Source of the DNA: Grimontia marina | Lineage (GTDB): Bacteria; Pseudomonadota; Gammaproteobacteria; Enterobacterales; Vibrionaceae | Assembly: GCF_900060185.1 (NCBI RefSeq) | Contig: NZ_FIZY01000050.1 | Location: 1 to 37,709 of the forward strand | Length of the DNA: 37,709 bases | Direction of reading: 5' to 3' | Part shown: positions 7,233 through 15,351 of the stretch, one piece after another | Layout: each line of letters begins with the position of its first letter | Position numbering within the stretch: the stretch's first letter is position 1 | Translations under genes and position numbers: made by a program | The notes under the pieces: model-generated | The model's input: only the letters and a program-made list of their open reading frames with translations | The model's database searches: none | Told to the model about the DNA's origin: nothing

Positions 7233-9278
7233 ATGATTAACAAAAACTGGTTTATCCTGCCGATTATGCTGACTTCTGGGTTAGCGTCGGCAGAAGACAT
7301 TTGGCTTACGGTAGGAAAAGACACCCTGCACGTCGCAGAGCAATTAGAGGGATATGCGTTAAGCACCTCCTACACAGGTTTTGCAGCATCACCCATCGCG
7401 GTGATAAAAATCGATGACAGCGAACAAAGCCGCTTTAGTAATTTGCTTCACGCGCAATTTAACCGCTGCCCGGGCTTCATGGCACACAACTCAGAACAAG
7501 AAGCCATTGAGGCACAGATAAACGCGCAAAAGCAAACCACCTTTATCGCCCCACCCTTGGTTGCACAAGATGTGCTTCCCAATTTGCTGGCCTCCGTTCA
7601 GGAAGCAGAAATCACTTCCGTTATAAGGTCGCTATCTGGCTTCAAAAACCGTTTCTACAATACCTCTCATGGCAAACAGGCCAGTGACTGGATCCATAAC
7701 CGCTGGCAGTCGCTTGCCGCGGGGCGCTCTGACGTTTCTGTTGAAATATACAACCATGCGTCCTGGCCGCAGAACTCAGTCATACTGACCTTTAAAGGGC
7801 ACACTAAACCCGATGAGGTTGTGGTTATTGGTGGCCACCTTGATTCCACCATTGGCAATTCGACCGGGGAGCATTCCTCTGCCCCCGGCGCTGATGACAA
7901 CGCATCGGGTATTGCTACATTTACTGAAGTGATTCGGGTATTGGCAAACAACCCAGAATTCAAACCTGACCGCACATTGCGTTTCATTGGTTATGCCGCT
8001 GAAGAGGTCGGTCTTAGAGGCTCTGGTGAAATTGCCCGTTCTTATAAATCCCGAAACGTCGATGTGAAGGGCGTCCTGCAGTTGGATATGACCAACTATC
8101 AAGGGTCTCCCGATGACTTTTACTTTCTTACCGACTACACCAACGCTACTCAGAACAGTTTTTTAAAGTCATTGGTGTCCAAATACTTACCTCAGTATCG
8201 CTATAACGAAACCCGTTGCGGTTACGCCTGCTCCGACCATGCGTCATGGCACCAACAAGGCTATCCGGCATCAATGCCATCTGAGTCTAAGTTCGGCGAA
8301 CACAACCCGCACATTCACACTCCTCAGGACACCTTGGATAAAAGTGCAAATGCAGCAGCACACGCGTTTAAATTTGCGCAACTTGCTTTGGCATACGCGG
8401 TAGAAATGACAGTGACAGAGCCAACAGAAAACCAACCGCCGAAGGCATCATTCAGTGCGTCGGCGAAAGGTCTGACAGTAACGCTTAATCAAGGCTCAAG
8501 CGATGACAAAGGAATTGAACGCTATGAGTGGTCGTTTGGTGATGGCACCACTTCTTCGCAGATCTCCCCCACCCACACCTACTCCTCTTCGGGGAACTAT
8601 ACGATTTCGTTAACCGTGTTCGATGCCGAGGGACAAAGTGATAACGTTATACAACAAGTGACTGTTTCCGATGTTAACTGCTTCGTTGCGGCTTACCCTG
8701 CATGGTCTGCGGCAGCATCCTACAAAGCTGGCGACAAGGTCTCCTACGGTGGCAAAAACTATGAAGCGATTTGGTGGTCAACCGGAGCAACCCCTTCTGT
8801 TTACACCAATGTATGGAAATTGATTGATGATGACGGCAGCAACGGTAGTGGTGAGTGTGACAACGAAGCGCCTGTCGCATCATTTACCCTAAGTGCAAAT
8901 GGCATGATGGTGAGTTTCCAGAGCACATCAACCGACGATAACGCTATCGTAAGTTACTTGTGGAACTTTGGTGATAACTCACAAAGCACACAGGCAAATC
9001 CTTCTCATCAGTACAGCAAAGAAGGCGTATTTTCGGTCAGCTTGACAGTGAAAGACGATGAAGGACTGACTCACACCGTAACACAACAGGTTGAGGTATC
9101 GAAAACAGACACGGGTACCTGTTCTGTTTCTCCTTGGGACGCTGGCACTGTGTACCTGACTGGCACAGAAGTCGCCCACGAGGGCAATCGCTATCGTGCC
9201 CGATGGTGGACACAGGGAGACAACCCGACTGAAAGTGGCCCATGGGGCGTGTGGGAAAACATAGGCGTTTGCCAGTAA
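7233..9278 (+). CDS. Secreted M28 leucyl aminopeptidase with PKD and chitin-binding-like modules
   Basis: From the ATG at 7233 the protein has 681 residues. A signal peptide covers residues 1-20 (cleavage likely after GLASA), followed by a propeptide to about residue 125. The M28 catalytic domain closely resembles the Vibrio proteolyticus (Aeromonas) aminopeptidase. The zinc ligands and catalytic residues are all visible: His202 in GGHLDST, Asp222 in GADDNASG, Glu257/Glu258 in AAEEVGL, Asp285 in QLDMTN and His336 in CSDHASW; the disulfide pair is probably Cys329-Cys333. After it come PKD domain 1 (about 401-479, WSFGDG), a carbohydrate-binding CBM5/12-like module (483-530), PKD domain 2 (546-623) and a second CBM5/12-like module (630-681). 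It removes N-terminal hydrophobic residues from peptides outside the cell; the modules suggest attachment to chitin or another particle. It stands alone, with its own terminator. Confidence 0.95.
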   Translation: MINKNWFILPIMLTSGLASAEDIWLTVGKDTLHVAEQLEGYALSTSYTGFAASPIAVIKIDDSEQSRFSNLLHAQFNRCPGFMAHNSEQEAIEAQINAQKQTTFIAPPLVAQDVLPNLLASVQEAEITSVIRSLSGFKNRFYNTSHGKQASDWIHNRWQSLAAGRSDVSVEIYNHASWPQNSVILTFKGHTKPDEVVVIGGHLDSTIGNSTGEHSSAPGADDNASGIATFTEVIRVLANNPEFKPDRTLRFIGYAAEEVGLRGSGEIARSYKSRNVDVKGVLQLDMTNYQGSPDDFYFLTDYTNATQNSFLKSLVSKYLPQYRYNETRCGYACSDHASWHQQGYPASMPSESKFGEHNPHIHTPQDTLDKSANAAAHAFKFAQLALAYAVEMTVTEPTENQPPKASFSASAKGLTVTLNQGSSDDKGIERYEWSFGDGTTSSQISPTHTYSSSGNYTISLTVFDAEGQSDNVIQQVTVSDVNCFVAAYPAWSAAASYKAGDKVSYGGKNYEAIWWSTGATPSVYTNVWKLIDDDGSNGSGECDNEAPVASFTLSANGMMVSFQSTSTDDNAIVSYLWNFGDNSQSTQANPSHQYSKEGVFSVSLTVKDDEGLTHTVTQQVEVSKTDTGTCSVSPWDAGTVYLTGTEVAHEGNRYRARWWTQGDNPTESGPWGVWENIGVCQ

Positions 9279-9281
9279 CGT

Positions 9282-9309
9282 AAAAAGGCCAGCTGCCGCT
9301 GGCGTTTTT
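9282..9309 (+). terminator. Terminator of the aminopeptidase gene
   Basis: AAAAAGGCCAGC (9282-9293) and GCTGGCGTTTTT (9298-9309) form a 12-position stem with one G-G mismatch and a TGCC loop, three bases after the stop codon, ending in five T. Confidence 0.85.
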
Positions 9310-9619
9310 GTTTGATGTTTCAACACATGATACGTTCAGACGCATTGATCCCATATAAGCTTGAACCCATATGTATGCACGAAAAGTTCTAACGTTTTCG
9401 CTATTGCTGCACAAACGGGAATTCAATCGACCGGAGTCATCGTAGTTGCAAGTATTGCCTGTAATGAAAGGTCACTAAATGCTTTTCATTCCTTTCTCGC
9501 ACATTCTCATTACGCTAATCAATAGACTTATGATGAATGCAACGAGATACCAAACGTCCCCATCGATATCAGGCAATCTGACTCAGCAAGAACTAGACAT
9601 CTAGCAAACAAAGCTAAAT
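9310..9619. other. Intergenic stretch between convergent aminopeptidase and fliJ
   Basis: No gene is supported in these 310 bases. There is a modest inverted repeat at 9380-9400 (CGAAAA/TTTTCG with inner GTT/AAC). The rest looks like ordinary spacer. Confidence 0.45.
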
Positions 9620-10063
9620 TCAAACCGCCCGCCTTTTCAGGCGGGCGTTTATCATCTCCTCCAACAACCTCTGCTCTTTCCTCGCTTTCTCATAGCTCTG
9701 CTTTTTCTTCCAACGCTCTAGCGCCTTTTCCAAGCCCTGAACACGGGCGTGTCGATGTTCCAGTTCGTGTTTTACCGCAGCACACTCTGCTTCCAGCACG
9801 GCTTGTTCCTGTTGGCAATGGTTGAGCATTTTTTGCAGCATTTGGTCGACGCGGGTGAGATTCATCAACGCGGCGCTGTTGAAGGTCGGAGCGCTGTTTG
9901 TCGATGAGTTTGCGTGCTGTTTAAGGTCGGCAAGTTGGCCTAGCTTGGTTTCAATGTGGGCGTGCCGCTGGCGCATGGTTTCCAGCTTCTGCCCGACCCG
10001 ATCGCGGTGTTTTTCTTCGACTTGTTGGAGTTTGCCGCAGGCTTTGATTTTAGCGTCCATCAC
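9620..10063 (-). CDS. fliJ: Lateral flagellar export chaperone-like protein FliJ
   Basis: The product has 147 residues and is almost entirely charged coiled coil, as expected for FliJ, the central stalk that sits in the FliI ATPase ring and couples it to the FlhA export gate. Sequence conservation in FliJ is always poor, so the call rests on length, coiled-coil character and position as the last gene of motY-lafK-fliEFGHIJ. It begins 36 bases after the fliI stop; the start may be the first or second of two adjacent ATGs. The final codons overlap a GC-rich hairpin (9626-9647). Confidence 0.85.
   Translation of the reverse strand: MMDAKIKACGKLQQVEEKHRDRVGQKLETMRQRHAHIETKLGQLADLKQHANSSTNSAPTFNSAALMNLTRVDQMLQKMLNHCQQEQAVLEAECAAVKHELEHRHARVQGLEKALERWKKKQSYEKARKEQRLLEEMINARLKRRAV
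9626..9647 (-). terminator. Hairpin inside the 3' end of fliJ, probable operon terminator
   Basis: CGCCCGCC (9626-9633) and GGCGGGCG (9640-9647) form a perfect 8-bp GC stem with a 6-base loop. On the minus strand it is followed by GTTTGAATTT, a broken T-tract. The stem encodes part of the last residues of FliJ (ARLKRRA), so the terminator is nested in the coding sequence. Confidence 0.6.
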
Positions 10064-10099
10064 TCACCTTCTGTTGAGCATTGTTAGCGTCTTTTGACC

Positions 10100-11443
10100 C
10101 TAGGATTGAAAAAGCTGCGCCAGTGCCGTCAGGCTATCGGTGCAATCGGATTTCTCGCTGACATCCTGCAGCAGGTAGGCTTTGAGGTGCGGATACATAG
10201 CGACTGAGCGATCGAGTTCCGGATCTTGTCCTGGCTGATAACCGCCAAGTGGCAGGAGTTCTTTAACCTGAAGGTAGTTGGAATAAAGCGTGCGGAACTG
10301 GTTAGCGACAGTGACATGAGAAGGCTGGGTGCAGCCAGACATACAGCGGCTGATGGAGGCGTTGATATCAATTGCTGGATAATGGCCTTGCTCCGCAAGC
10401 TGGCGCGACAGCACTACGTGTCCATCGAGGATCGCGCGGGCGGAATCGACCACTGGGTCTTGTTGATCATCCCCTTCGGCCAACACGGTATAAATTGCCG
10501 TTAGGCTACCGTATTGATTTTCACTGTTTCCCGCCCGCTCCAAAAGCTGCGGCAACAAGCTGAAAACGGAAGGCGGGTAGCCGCGGGAAGCAGGCGGCTC
10601 ACCCAGAGAAAGAGCAATTTCCCGCTGCGCCATGGCATAGCGGGTAAGTGAGTCCATCAACAGCAACACGTCTTTGCCCTGATCGCGAAAGTACTCTGCA
10701 ACGCGGTGGCAAAGCAGTGTGGCGCGAAGTCGCATGAGTGGCGATTCATCTGCAGGGGCAGCAACAATAATCGCTTTCTGGCGCGCTTCCGGTGTCAGGT
10801 TACGTTCGATAAATTCGCGCACCTCGCGGCCACGTTCACCAATCAAGCCCACCACGATCACATCGGCTTCGGTGTTTTGGGTGATCATGCCCATCAGCAC
10901 ACTCTTACCCACGCCACTGCCCGCCATCAAACCAATACGCTGGCCCTTACCAACTGTCAGCAATCCATTGATGGCACGAACGCCGACATTCAGCGGTGTG
11001 TCTACCGGGCGGCGCTTTAGCGGGTTAATGGGTTTAGGTTCGAGGGAAACACGCTCGCCACCTTTAAGGGGGGCGCCATCATCAATCGATTCACCTTGTC
11101 CATTCACCACACGCCCCAACCACTGGGAGCTGATTTGCACTGTGCTGTCGCCATCCAGCGGCACCACTTTTGCGCCTGCGAACAATCCACCTAAGCGGCG
11201 CAATGGCATCAGGTACGCCACATTGTGGTCAAACCCTACTACCTGCGCTTCAATCATGTCGCCTTCGGCGGTTTCCACCAAACAGCGTTGTTCCAGTTTG
11301 AAGCGGCAGCCCACAGCCTGAAGCATTAAGCCGTTCACTTTCACCAATCGGCCGGTGACACGGGCAATGGGAATAGAATCGAGCGACGCCAGTGCATCGC
11401 TCAGTCTTTCAGACAGCAGATCGTGCGACAGCGAGTTACTCAT
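10100..11443 (-). CDS. fliI: Lateral flagellum export ATPase FliI
   Basis: The product is a 447-residue F1-beta-like ATPase of the flagellar type III secretion apparatus. The Walker A motif GSGVGKS is at residues 175-181, and the Walker B strand LLLMD ends at Asp264, followed by the FliI/YscN signature SLTRYAMAQREI. It forms a hexamer under the export gate and energises subunit export together with FliH and FliJ. It overlaps the fliH stop by 8 bases, indicating translational coupling. Length and motif spacing are normal and nothing is missing. Confidence 0.97.
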   Translation of the reverse strand: MSNSLSHDLLSERLSDALASLDSIPIARVTGRLVKVNGLMLQAVGCRFKLEQRCLVETAEGDMIEAQVVGFDHNVAYLMPLRRLGGLFAGAKVVPLDGDSTVQISSQWLGRVVNGQGESIDDGAPLKGGERVSLEPKPINPLKRRPVDTPLNVGVRAINGLLTVGKGQRIGLMAGSGVGKSVLMGMITQNTEADVIVVGLIGERGREVREFIERNLTPEARQKAIIVAAPADESPLMRLRATLLCHRVAEYFRDQGKDVLLLMDSLTRYAMAQREIALSLGEPPASRGYPPSVFSLLPQLLERAGNSENQYGSLTAIYTVLAEGDDQQDPVVDSARAILDGHVVLSRQLAEQGHYPAIDINASISRCMSGCTQPSHVTVANQFRTLYSNYLQVKELLPLGGYQPGQDPELDRSVAMYPHLKAYLLQDVSEKSDCTDSLTALAQLFQS

Positions 11444-12242
11444 TCACCGCCTCGGGTTGTTCTTCACGCGATTCTTGAAGAGGTTGAGCGTTAAATGATT
11501 GTGACACCGTCACCTCATCAAGCAAGTGTTGCTTGACGTTGTCCATGCAGGTTTGCAGTCGCGAATCGCAACTGGCATCCGCTTCCGCATCTTCTGTCAC
11601 TAAATGGCAGCCTCCCACAGGCAGTTCTGAATTCGAAACCAGCTTCCAGGTGTTTGGCAAATCCGCATTGATATGGCTAATACGCTCCAGATCCTGCGGG
11701 TTCAGGTGCACCGTGACTTTCTCCGATTTGCCCGGAAGGGCTTCGAGGGTTTCGTCTACCAGCGTCAGGATTTGCTGTGGCATCAGTGTCAGCTCAGCAC
11801 GGATAACCTGCTGCGCAACCTTCTGCACCAGTTCGCAAATCATATGGCGTTGCTGCTGCTCGCGTTCTGCCTGCCAACGGGACAGCGCCTGAAAGAGTTC
11901 ATTCACGGGTTTAGCGGCATCCAGAAACGCCTGTCGGCCTGATTGCTCACCGGACACAAAGCCTTTCTGGAAACCTTCTTTCTGCCCTTCCAGCAAACCT
12001 TGTTGTTTGCCCTGCTCTGCCCCTTGACGGAAACCTTCCTGATGACCTTGCTCCAGCCCTTGCTGGAAACCCGCTTCCAATTGCTGTTGCATGTCGGCTT
12101 GCAGGCTGCCGGTTTGAAGGCCAAAGTTGTCATCTGACTCCATGCCAAATGGGTCATCCGTCGGCACAACCGGCTTTGCCAGTGGTGGAAAACGGTGTAC
12201 ACGATAGCCAGAGGGTGGGACTTTCATTAACTTTCCGGTCAT
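11436..12242 (-). CDS. fliH: Lateral flagellar export ATPase regulator FliH
   Basis: The product has 268 residues. Its N-terminal half contains a run of glycine-spaced helical repeats (QQGLEQGHQEGFRQG and on, about residues 55-102), the GxxxG repeat pattern typical of FliH. The C-terminal half matches the FliH/YscL domain that binds FliI. FliH dimers hold FliI at the C-ring through FliN and restrain its ATPase activity. The gene starts three bases after the fliG stop and overlaps fliI by eight bases. Confidence 0.93.
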   Translation of the reverse strand: MTGKLMKVPPSGYRVHRFPPLAKPVVPTDDPFGMESDDNFGLQTGSLQADMQQQLEAGFQQGLEQGHQEGFRQGAEQGKQQGLLEGQKEGFQKGFVSGEQSGRQAFLDAAKPVNELFQALSRWQAEREQQQRHMICELVQKVAQQVIRAELTLMPQQILTLVDETLEALPGKSEKVTVHLNPQDLERISHINADLPNTWKLVSNSELPVGGCHLVTEDAEADASCDSRLQTCMDNVKQHLLDEVTVSQSFNAQPLQESREEQPEAVNE

Positions 12243-12245
12243 GGC

Positions 12246-13265
12246 TTACTCCACCGTCGCTTCTTCGTACAGCACCAGTTCAATGTCGCCCGCCTCACTC
12301 AGCGCACGCACCATCTGCATGATTTCAGCACGTGCAGATTCCACACGGCTTAGCGGCACAGCGCCACGAAGTTCCATGTCGTCTTCCAGTGCTTTGGCCA
12401 TACGCTGAGGCATGGAACGCTTGATAGCTTGCTGAAGCATGATTTCTGCGCCTTTGAGTGCCACAGACCAAAGCTCGGTCGGGATTTGCTGTACCAGTTT
12501 GTCGAGGGTGTCTTCGCGCTGACGGCTGAGCACCATAAAGTCGAACATGTTCTCTTCGATTTCTGTCGCGACGTTTTCATCATGAAGGCGCAGCATTTCC
12601 ATCAGGGTGGCACGATCACCTTCGAAGCGGTTGATGATGTCCGCCACCTGTTTCACACCGGAAAGTGGCGCGCTCTGCACCACGGAAACCTGCGCGATGC
12701 AGCGTTCAATCAAATCATTCAGATCATTCATCACCTGATGATCGATATCCTGCAAACGGGCGATACGGTAAAGCAGTTCGTCGTGGTAATCAGATGGCAG
12801 ATGCTTCAGCACCGCGGATGAACTTTCGGCGTGAAGATACGCGAGGAAAATTGCCTGCATCTGCGGGTGTTCACAGGCAATAAAGCGCGCCAACACATCG
12901 GATTCGACCCATTGCAGGCGCTGCATATTGTTGCGGATTTCATCGCCATAAAGATTGTTGAGCAGCCCTTTCGCCAAATCGTTACCCAGCGCTTTGCGCA
13001 GCGTGTTCGAGAGGTATTCTTTCGACGCCCCCCGAATGCCGGAATGCAATCGGAAATCTTCAAAGAAATGCTGGATTACGCCCCTAGCACTATCACTTTG
13101 AATGCCACTGAGCTGCGCCATGGCGCGAGTGACGCGTTGCGTTTCCTCGCGGCTGAAATGCTGCAGCACCTTGGCGGCAGCATCTTCACCCATTCCGAGC
13201 AGCACCAGCGCCGTCTGCTCGACATGATTAAGCGTTTGATTCGGCTTTGACTGTGCTGTGTTCAT
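12246..13265 (-). CDS. fliG: Lateral flagellar motor switch protein FliG
   Basis: The product has 339 residues, the usual FliG length, with N, middle and C domains. The C-terminal domain has the expected pattern (WSVALKGAEIMLQQAI, then RSMPQRMAKALEDDMELRG), the charged face that contacts the stator to generate torque. FliG sits on the cytoplasmic face of the FliF ring. Its start overlaps the end of fliF by 38 bases. No later methionine start would keep the N-terminal domain, and GGTGA lies upstream, so the overlap seems real. Confidence 0.96.
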   Translation of the reverse strand: MNTAQSKPNQTLNHVEQTALVLLGMGEDAAAKVLQHFSREETQRVTRAMAQLSGIQSDSARGVIQHFFEDFRLHSGIRGASKEYLSNTLRKALGNDLAKGLLNNLYGDEIRNNMQRLQWVESDVLARFIACEHPQMQAIFLAYLHAESSSAVLKHLPSDYHDELLYRIARLQDIDHQVMNDLNDLIERCIAQVSVVQSAPLSGVKQVADIINRFEGDRATLMEMLRLHDENVATEIEENMFDFMVLSRQREDTLDKLVQQIPTELWSVALKGAEIMLQQAIKRSMPQRMAKALEDDMELRGAVPLSRVESARAEIMQMVRALSEAGDIELVLYEEATVE

Positions 13266-14967
13266 TCACGTTCACCCATTGTTTAAGAATTTCTGCCACG
13301 CGCGCCGGTTCTTCGTTGGCGATAAGCTGGAGGTGTTTCAGTTGGATTTCGAGCGGTGATCCCGGTGGTGGCAGCATTTCATTGCCTACATCCAGGCCAG
13401 AACTGACGGCAATGCCTTTCTCAGAGAGTCGGCGGTTCAGCGCTTCTTCACGCTCACGCTCTTCACGGGTTTGGAGGTTGTCGTAAGTCATCTCTTCCTG
13501 CGGTTCTGCAAATTCCAGCTCCTTATTGCGGCGATCTGCGCCAGTCAGGTGCATGATCAACGGACGCAACACGAAGAAGATCATCGCCATACCCAGCATG
13601 CCGCCGATCACGTAACGAAGCGGTTGCTGCACTGCGGCATCCTGCCACCAAGGAATAGCTGGCGGCGCATCGATGTCAATCGGCGTGAAGTTAAAGCTCA
13701 TCAGGCTCAGGCTGTCACCGCGCGCCTGTGCAATACCGACGGCATCCATCACCATGGTGGTGATTTGTGTTTTCTCTTCCGGTGTCCATGCTGTGCCGTT
13801 GGGTGCTGCCGCTTCGTTCAGCAGCACCGATACATTCAACTTGTTGATCTGACCTTGCTGGTACTGGGTTCGGCGCACACTGCTTCCCACCGCAAACTGA
13901 CGATTCACTTCTGAACTGGCGTTGGTGTTTGAACTGTCTTCTGTCGGCTTCTCGCCCGTCACTGGCGGCTGGTTGCTCAATGCACCCGGCACGCCCAAAG
14001 CGATTTGATCAACAGAGTTGTTGTGAATGGTGTGCTCGTTACGAACCACAGGGTTGTTATCAAGAATTTCCTGCGTTTCTTCGACTTGACTGAAGTTCAT
14101 GTCAGCCGCCACCTGCACGCGAAAGTTCGCAGGCCCGACAATAGGCGTCAGCATGTCTGCCGCACGCTGGATAATCTGTTTCTCTACCTGCTTTTGGTAT
14201 TCCAGATATTTGGCATTCACCTTGCCCGCTTCGGCAGAAGCGACATCGGCACTCAGCAGGCGTCCATACTGGTCAATCACTGAGACAAATTCTGGCTTCA
14301 TGCCCGTCACACTGCCGACAATCAGATTGATGATGGCTTCAACCTGATCCGGTTTGAGATCTTCACCCGGCTTGAGTTCCAGCATCACGGAAGCAGAAGG
14401 GTTTTCGCTGTTCTGGCGAACAAAAAGCGTCTGACGTGGAATAGCAAGGTGAACACGCGCATTGGAAACAGCATTGAGGGAAATGATAGTACGTACTAAC
14501 TCGCCTTCTAAGCCATGGCGGTATCGCGCCGTTTCCATAAACTGGCTGGTGCCGAGCGAACTGTCTTCTTTCAGGGTATCCAGACCCGTCGGCAATTTGG
14601 CTTTCACGCCTTTCGCAGCAAGCAACATGCGGATACGCGCCACTTCACCTTCCGGCACCAAGACCTGTCCGTTATGTTCCTGCAGACGGTAACTGATGCC
14701 TTCGGTTTCCAGCACAGAAACAATCTCACCGATATCAAAGCGTTCCTGTTGACTGTATAGCGGACGGAAGGTTTGTGAAGAACTCCAGAGCGCCACCACG
14801 ATAATCGCCGCAACGATGGCGGCCATCACTGCGGAAAGCACCAAATTGCGCTGGCTGGACGACCACAGCGCTTTCGCTTTGGCGGTCAGCGCATCCATGT
14901 TATTTGACGATGCAGCAGCCGGGTTCACGGTCGCTGCACCTGCCACTTGGGTAGAGAGTTGAGACAT
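13228..14967 (-). CDS. fliF: Lateral flagellar MS-ring protein FliF
   Basis: The product has 579 residues. Membrane helices lie at about 42-62 and 452-473. Between them is the periplasmic YscJ/FliF domain (from about 64) with the ring-building motifs and a less conserved loop around 335-365. The cytoplasmic C-terminal tail binds FliG. FliF is the base on which the rest of the lateral flagellum assembles. The gene starts three bases after the fliE stop and overlaps fliG. Confidence 0.97.
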   Translation of the reverse strand: MSQLSTQVAGAATVNPAAASSNNMDALTAKAKALWSSSQRNLVLSAVMAAIVAAIIVVALWSSSQTFRPLYSQQERFDIGEIVSVLETEGISYRLQEHNGQVLVPEGEVARIRMLLAAKGVKAKLPTGLDTLKEDSSLGTSQFMETARYRHGLEGELVRTIISLNAVSNARVHLAIPRQTLFVRQNSENPSASVMLELKPGEDLKPDQVEAIINLIVGSVTGMKPEFVSVIDQYGRLLSADVASAEAGKVNAKYLEYQKQVEKQIIQRAADMLTPIVGPANFRVQVAADMNFSQVEETQEILDNNPVVRNEHTIHNNSVDQIALGVPGALSNQPPVTGEKPTEDSSNTNASSEVNRQFAVGSSVRRTQYQQGQINKLNVSVLLNEAAAPNGTAWTPEEKTQITTMVMDAVGIAQARGDSLSLMSFNFTPIDIDAPPAIPWWQDAAVQQPLRYVIGGMLGMAMIFFVLRPLIMHLTGADRRNKELEFAEPQEEMTYDNLQTREEREREEALNRRLSEKGIAVSSGLDVGNEMLPPPGSPLEIQLKHLQLIANEEPARVAEILKQWVNVNEHSTVKAESNA

Positions 14968-14970
14968 AAT

Positions 14971-15339
14971 TTACACCGGCATCTTCATGATGTCTTCAAA
15001 GGAGGTAACCACCTTGTTGCGTACCTGCATCAAGGCATTAAAAGAAAGGCTCGCTTTCTGACTGGCAACCATAGCGCCAACCAAATCATCACTCTGACCA
15101 AGCTCAACTGCCGTCATTTTCTGGCTGGCGACCGATTGGTGCTGGTTTACCAAATCCAACACATTGGTGACCGCTTGCGAGAAGGAAAGCGGTTGGTTAG
15201 TGCCCTTCTCTATCGCTTTCACATCCATCGGATTAGCGCTGACCACGAAATCCGGCTGCGCCTGCACACGCATCGCGTCCATTTTAGTGAGCATGAGTTG
15301 CTCGGCAGACATGGCGTTGTTGATTGATTGATTAGACAT
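14971..15339 (-). CDS. fliE: Lateral flagellar MS-ring/rod adaptor FliE
   Basis: The product has 122 residues, slightly longer than the ~104 typical of enteric FliE because of an N-terminal extension. The family pattern of the C-terminal half is present: SFSQAVTNVLDLVNQHQ, then KASLSFNALMQVRNKVVTS and a hydrophobic C-terminus. FliE joins the MS ring to the proximal rod and is exported first. It follows lafK by 12 bases, with a GGAGGTGAAC ribosome binding site. Confidence 0.95.
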   Translation of the reverse strand: MSNQSINNAMSAEQLMLTKMDAMRVQAQPDFVVSANPMDVKAIEKGTNQPLSFSQAVTNVLDLVNQHQSVASQKMTAVELGQSDDLVGAMVASQKASLSFNALMQVRNKVVTSFEDIMKMPV

Positions 15340-15351
15340 GGTTCACCTCCA

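Noticed and set aside
9380-9400. Imperfect AT-rich inverted repeat between the aminopeptidase and fliJ
   Set aside because: Short, with a bulge and no context; could easily be chance.
10719-11321. 200-codon plus-strand frame opposite fliI
   Set aside because: Antisense shadow, Ser/Arg/Pro-rich, fully covered by a complete fliI on the other strand.
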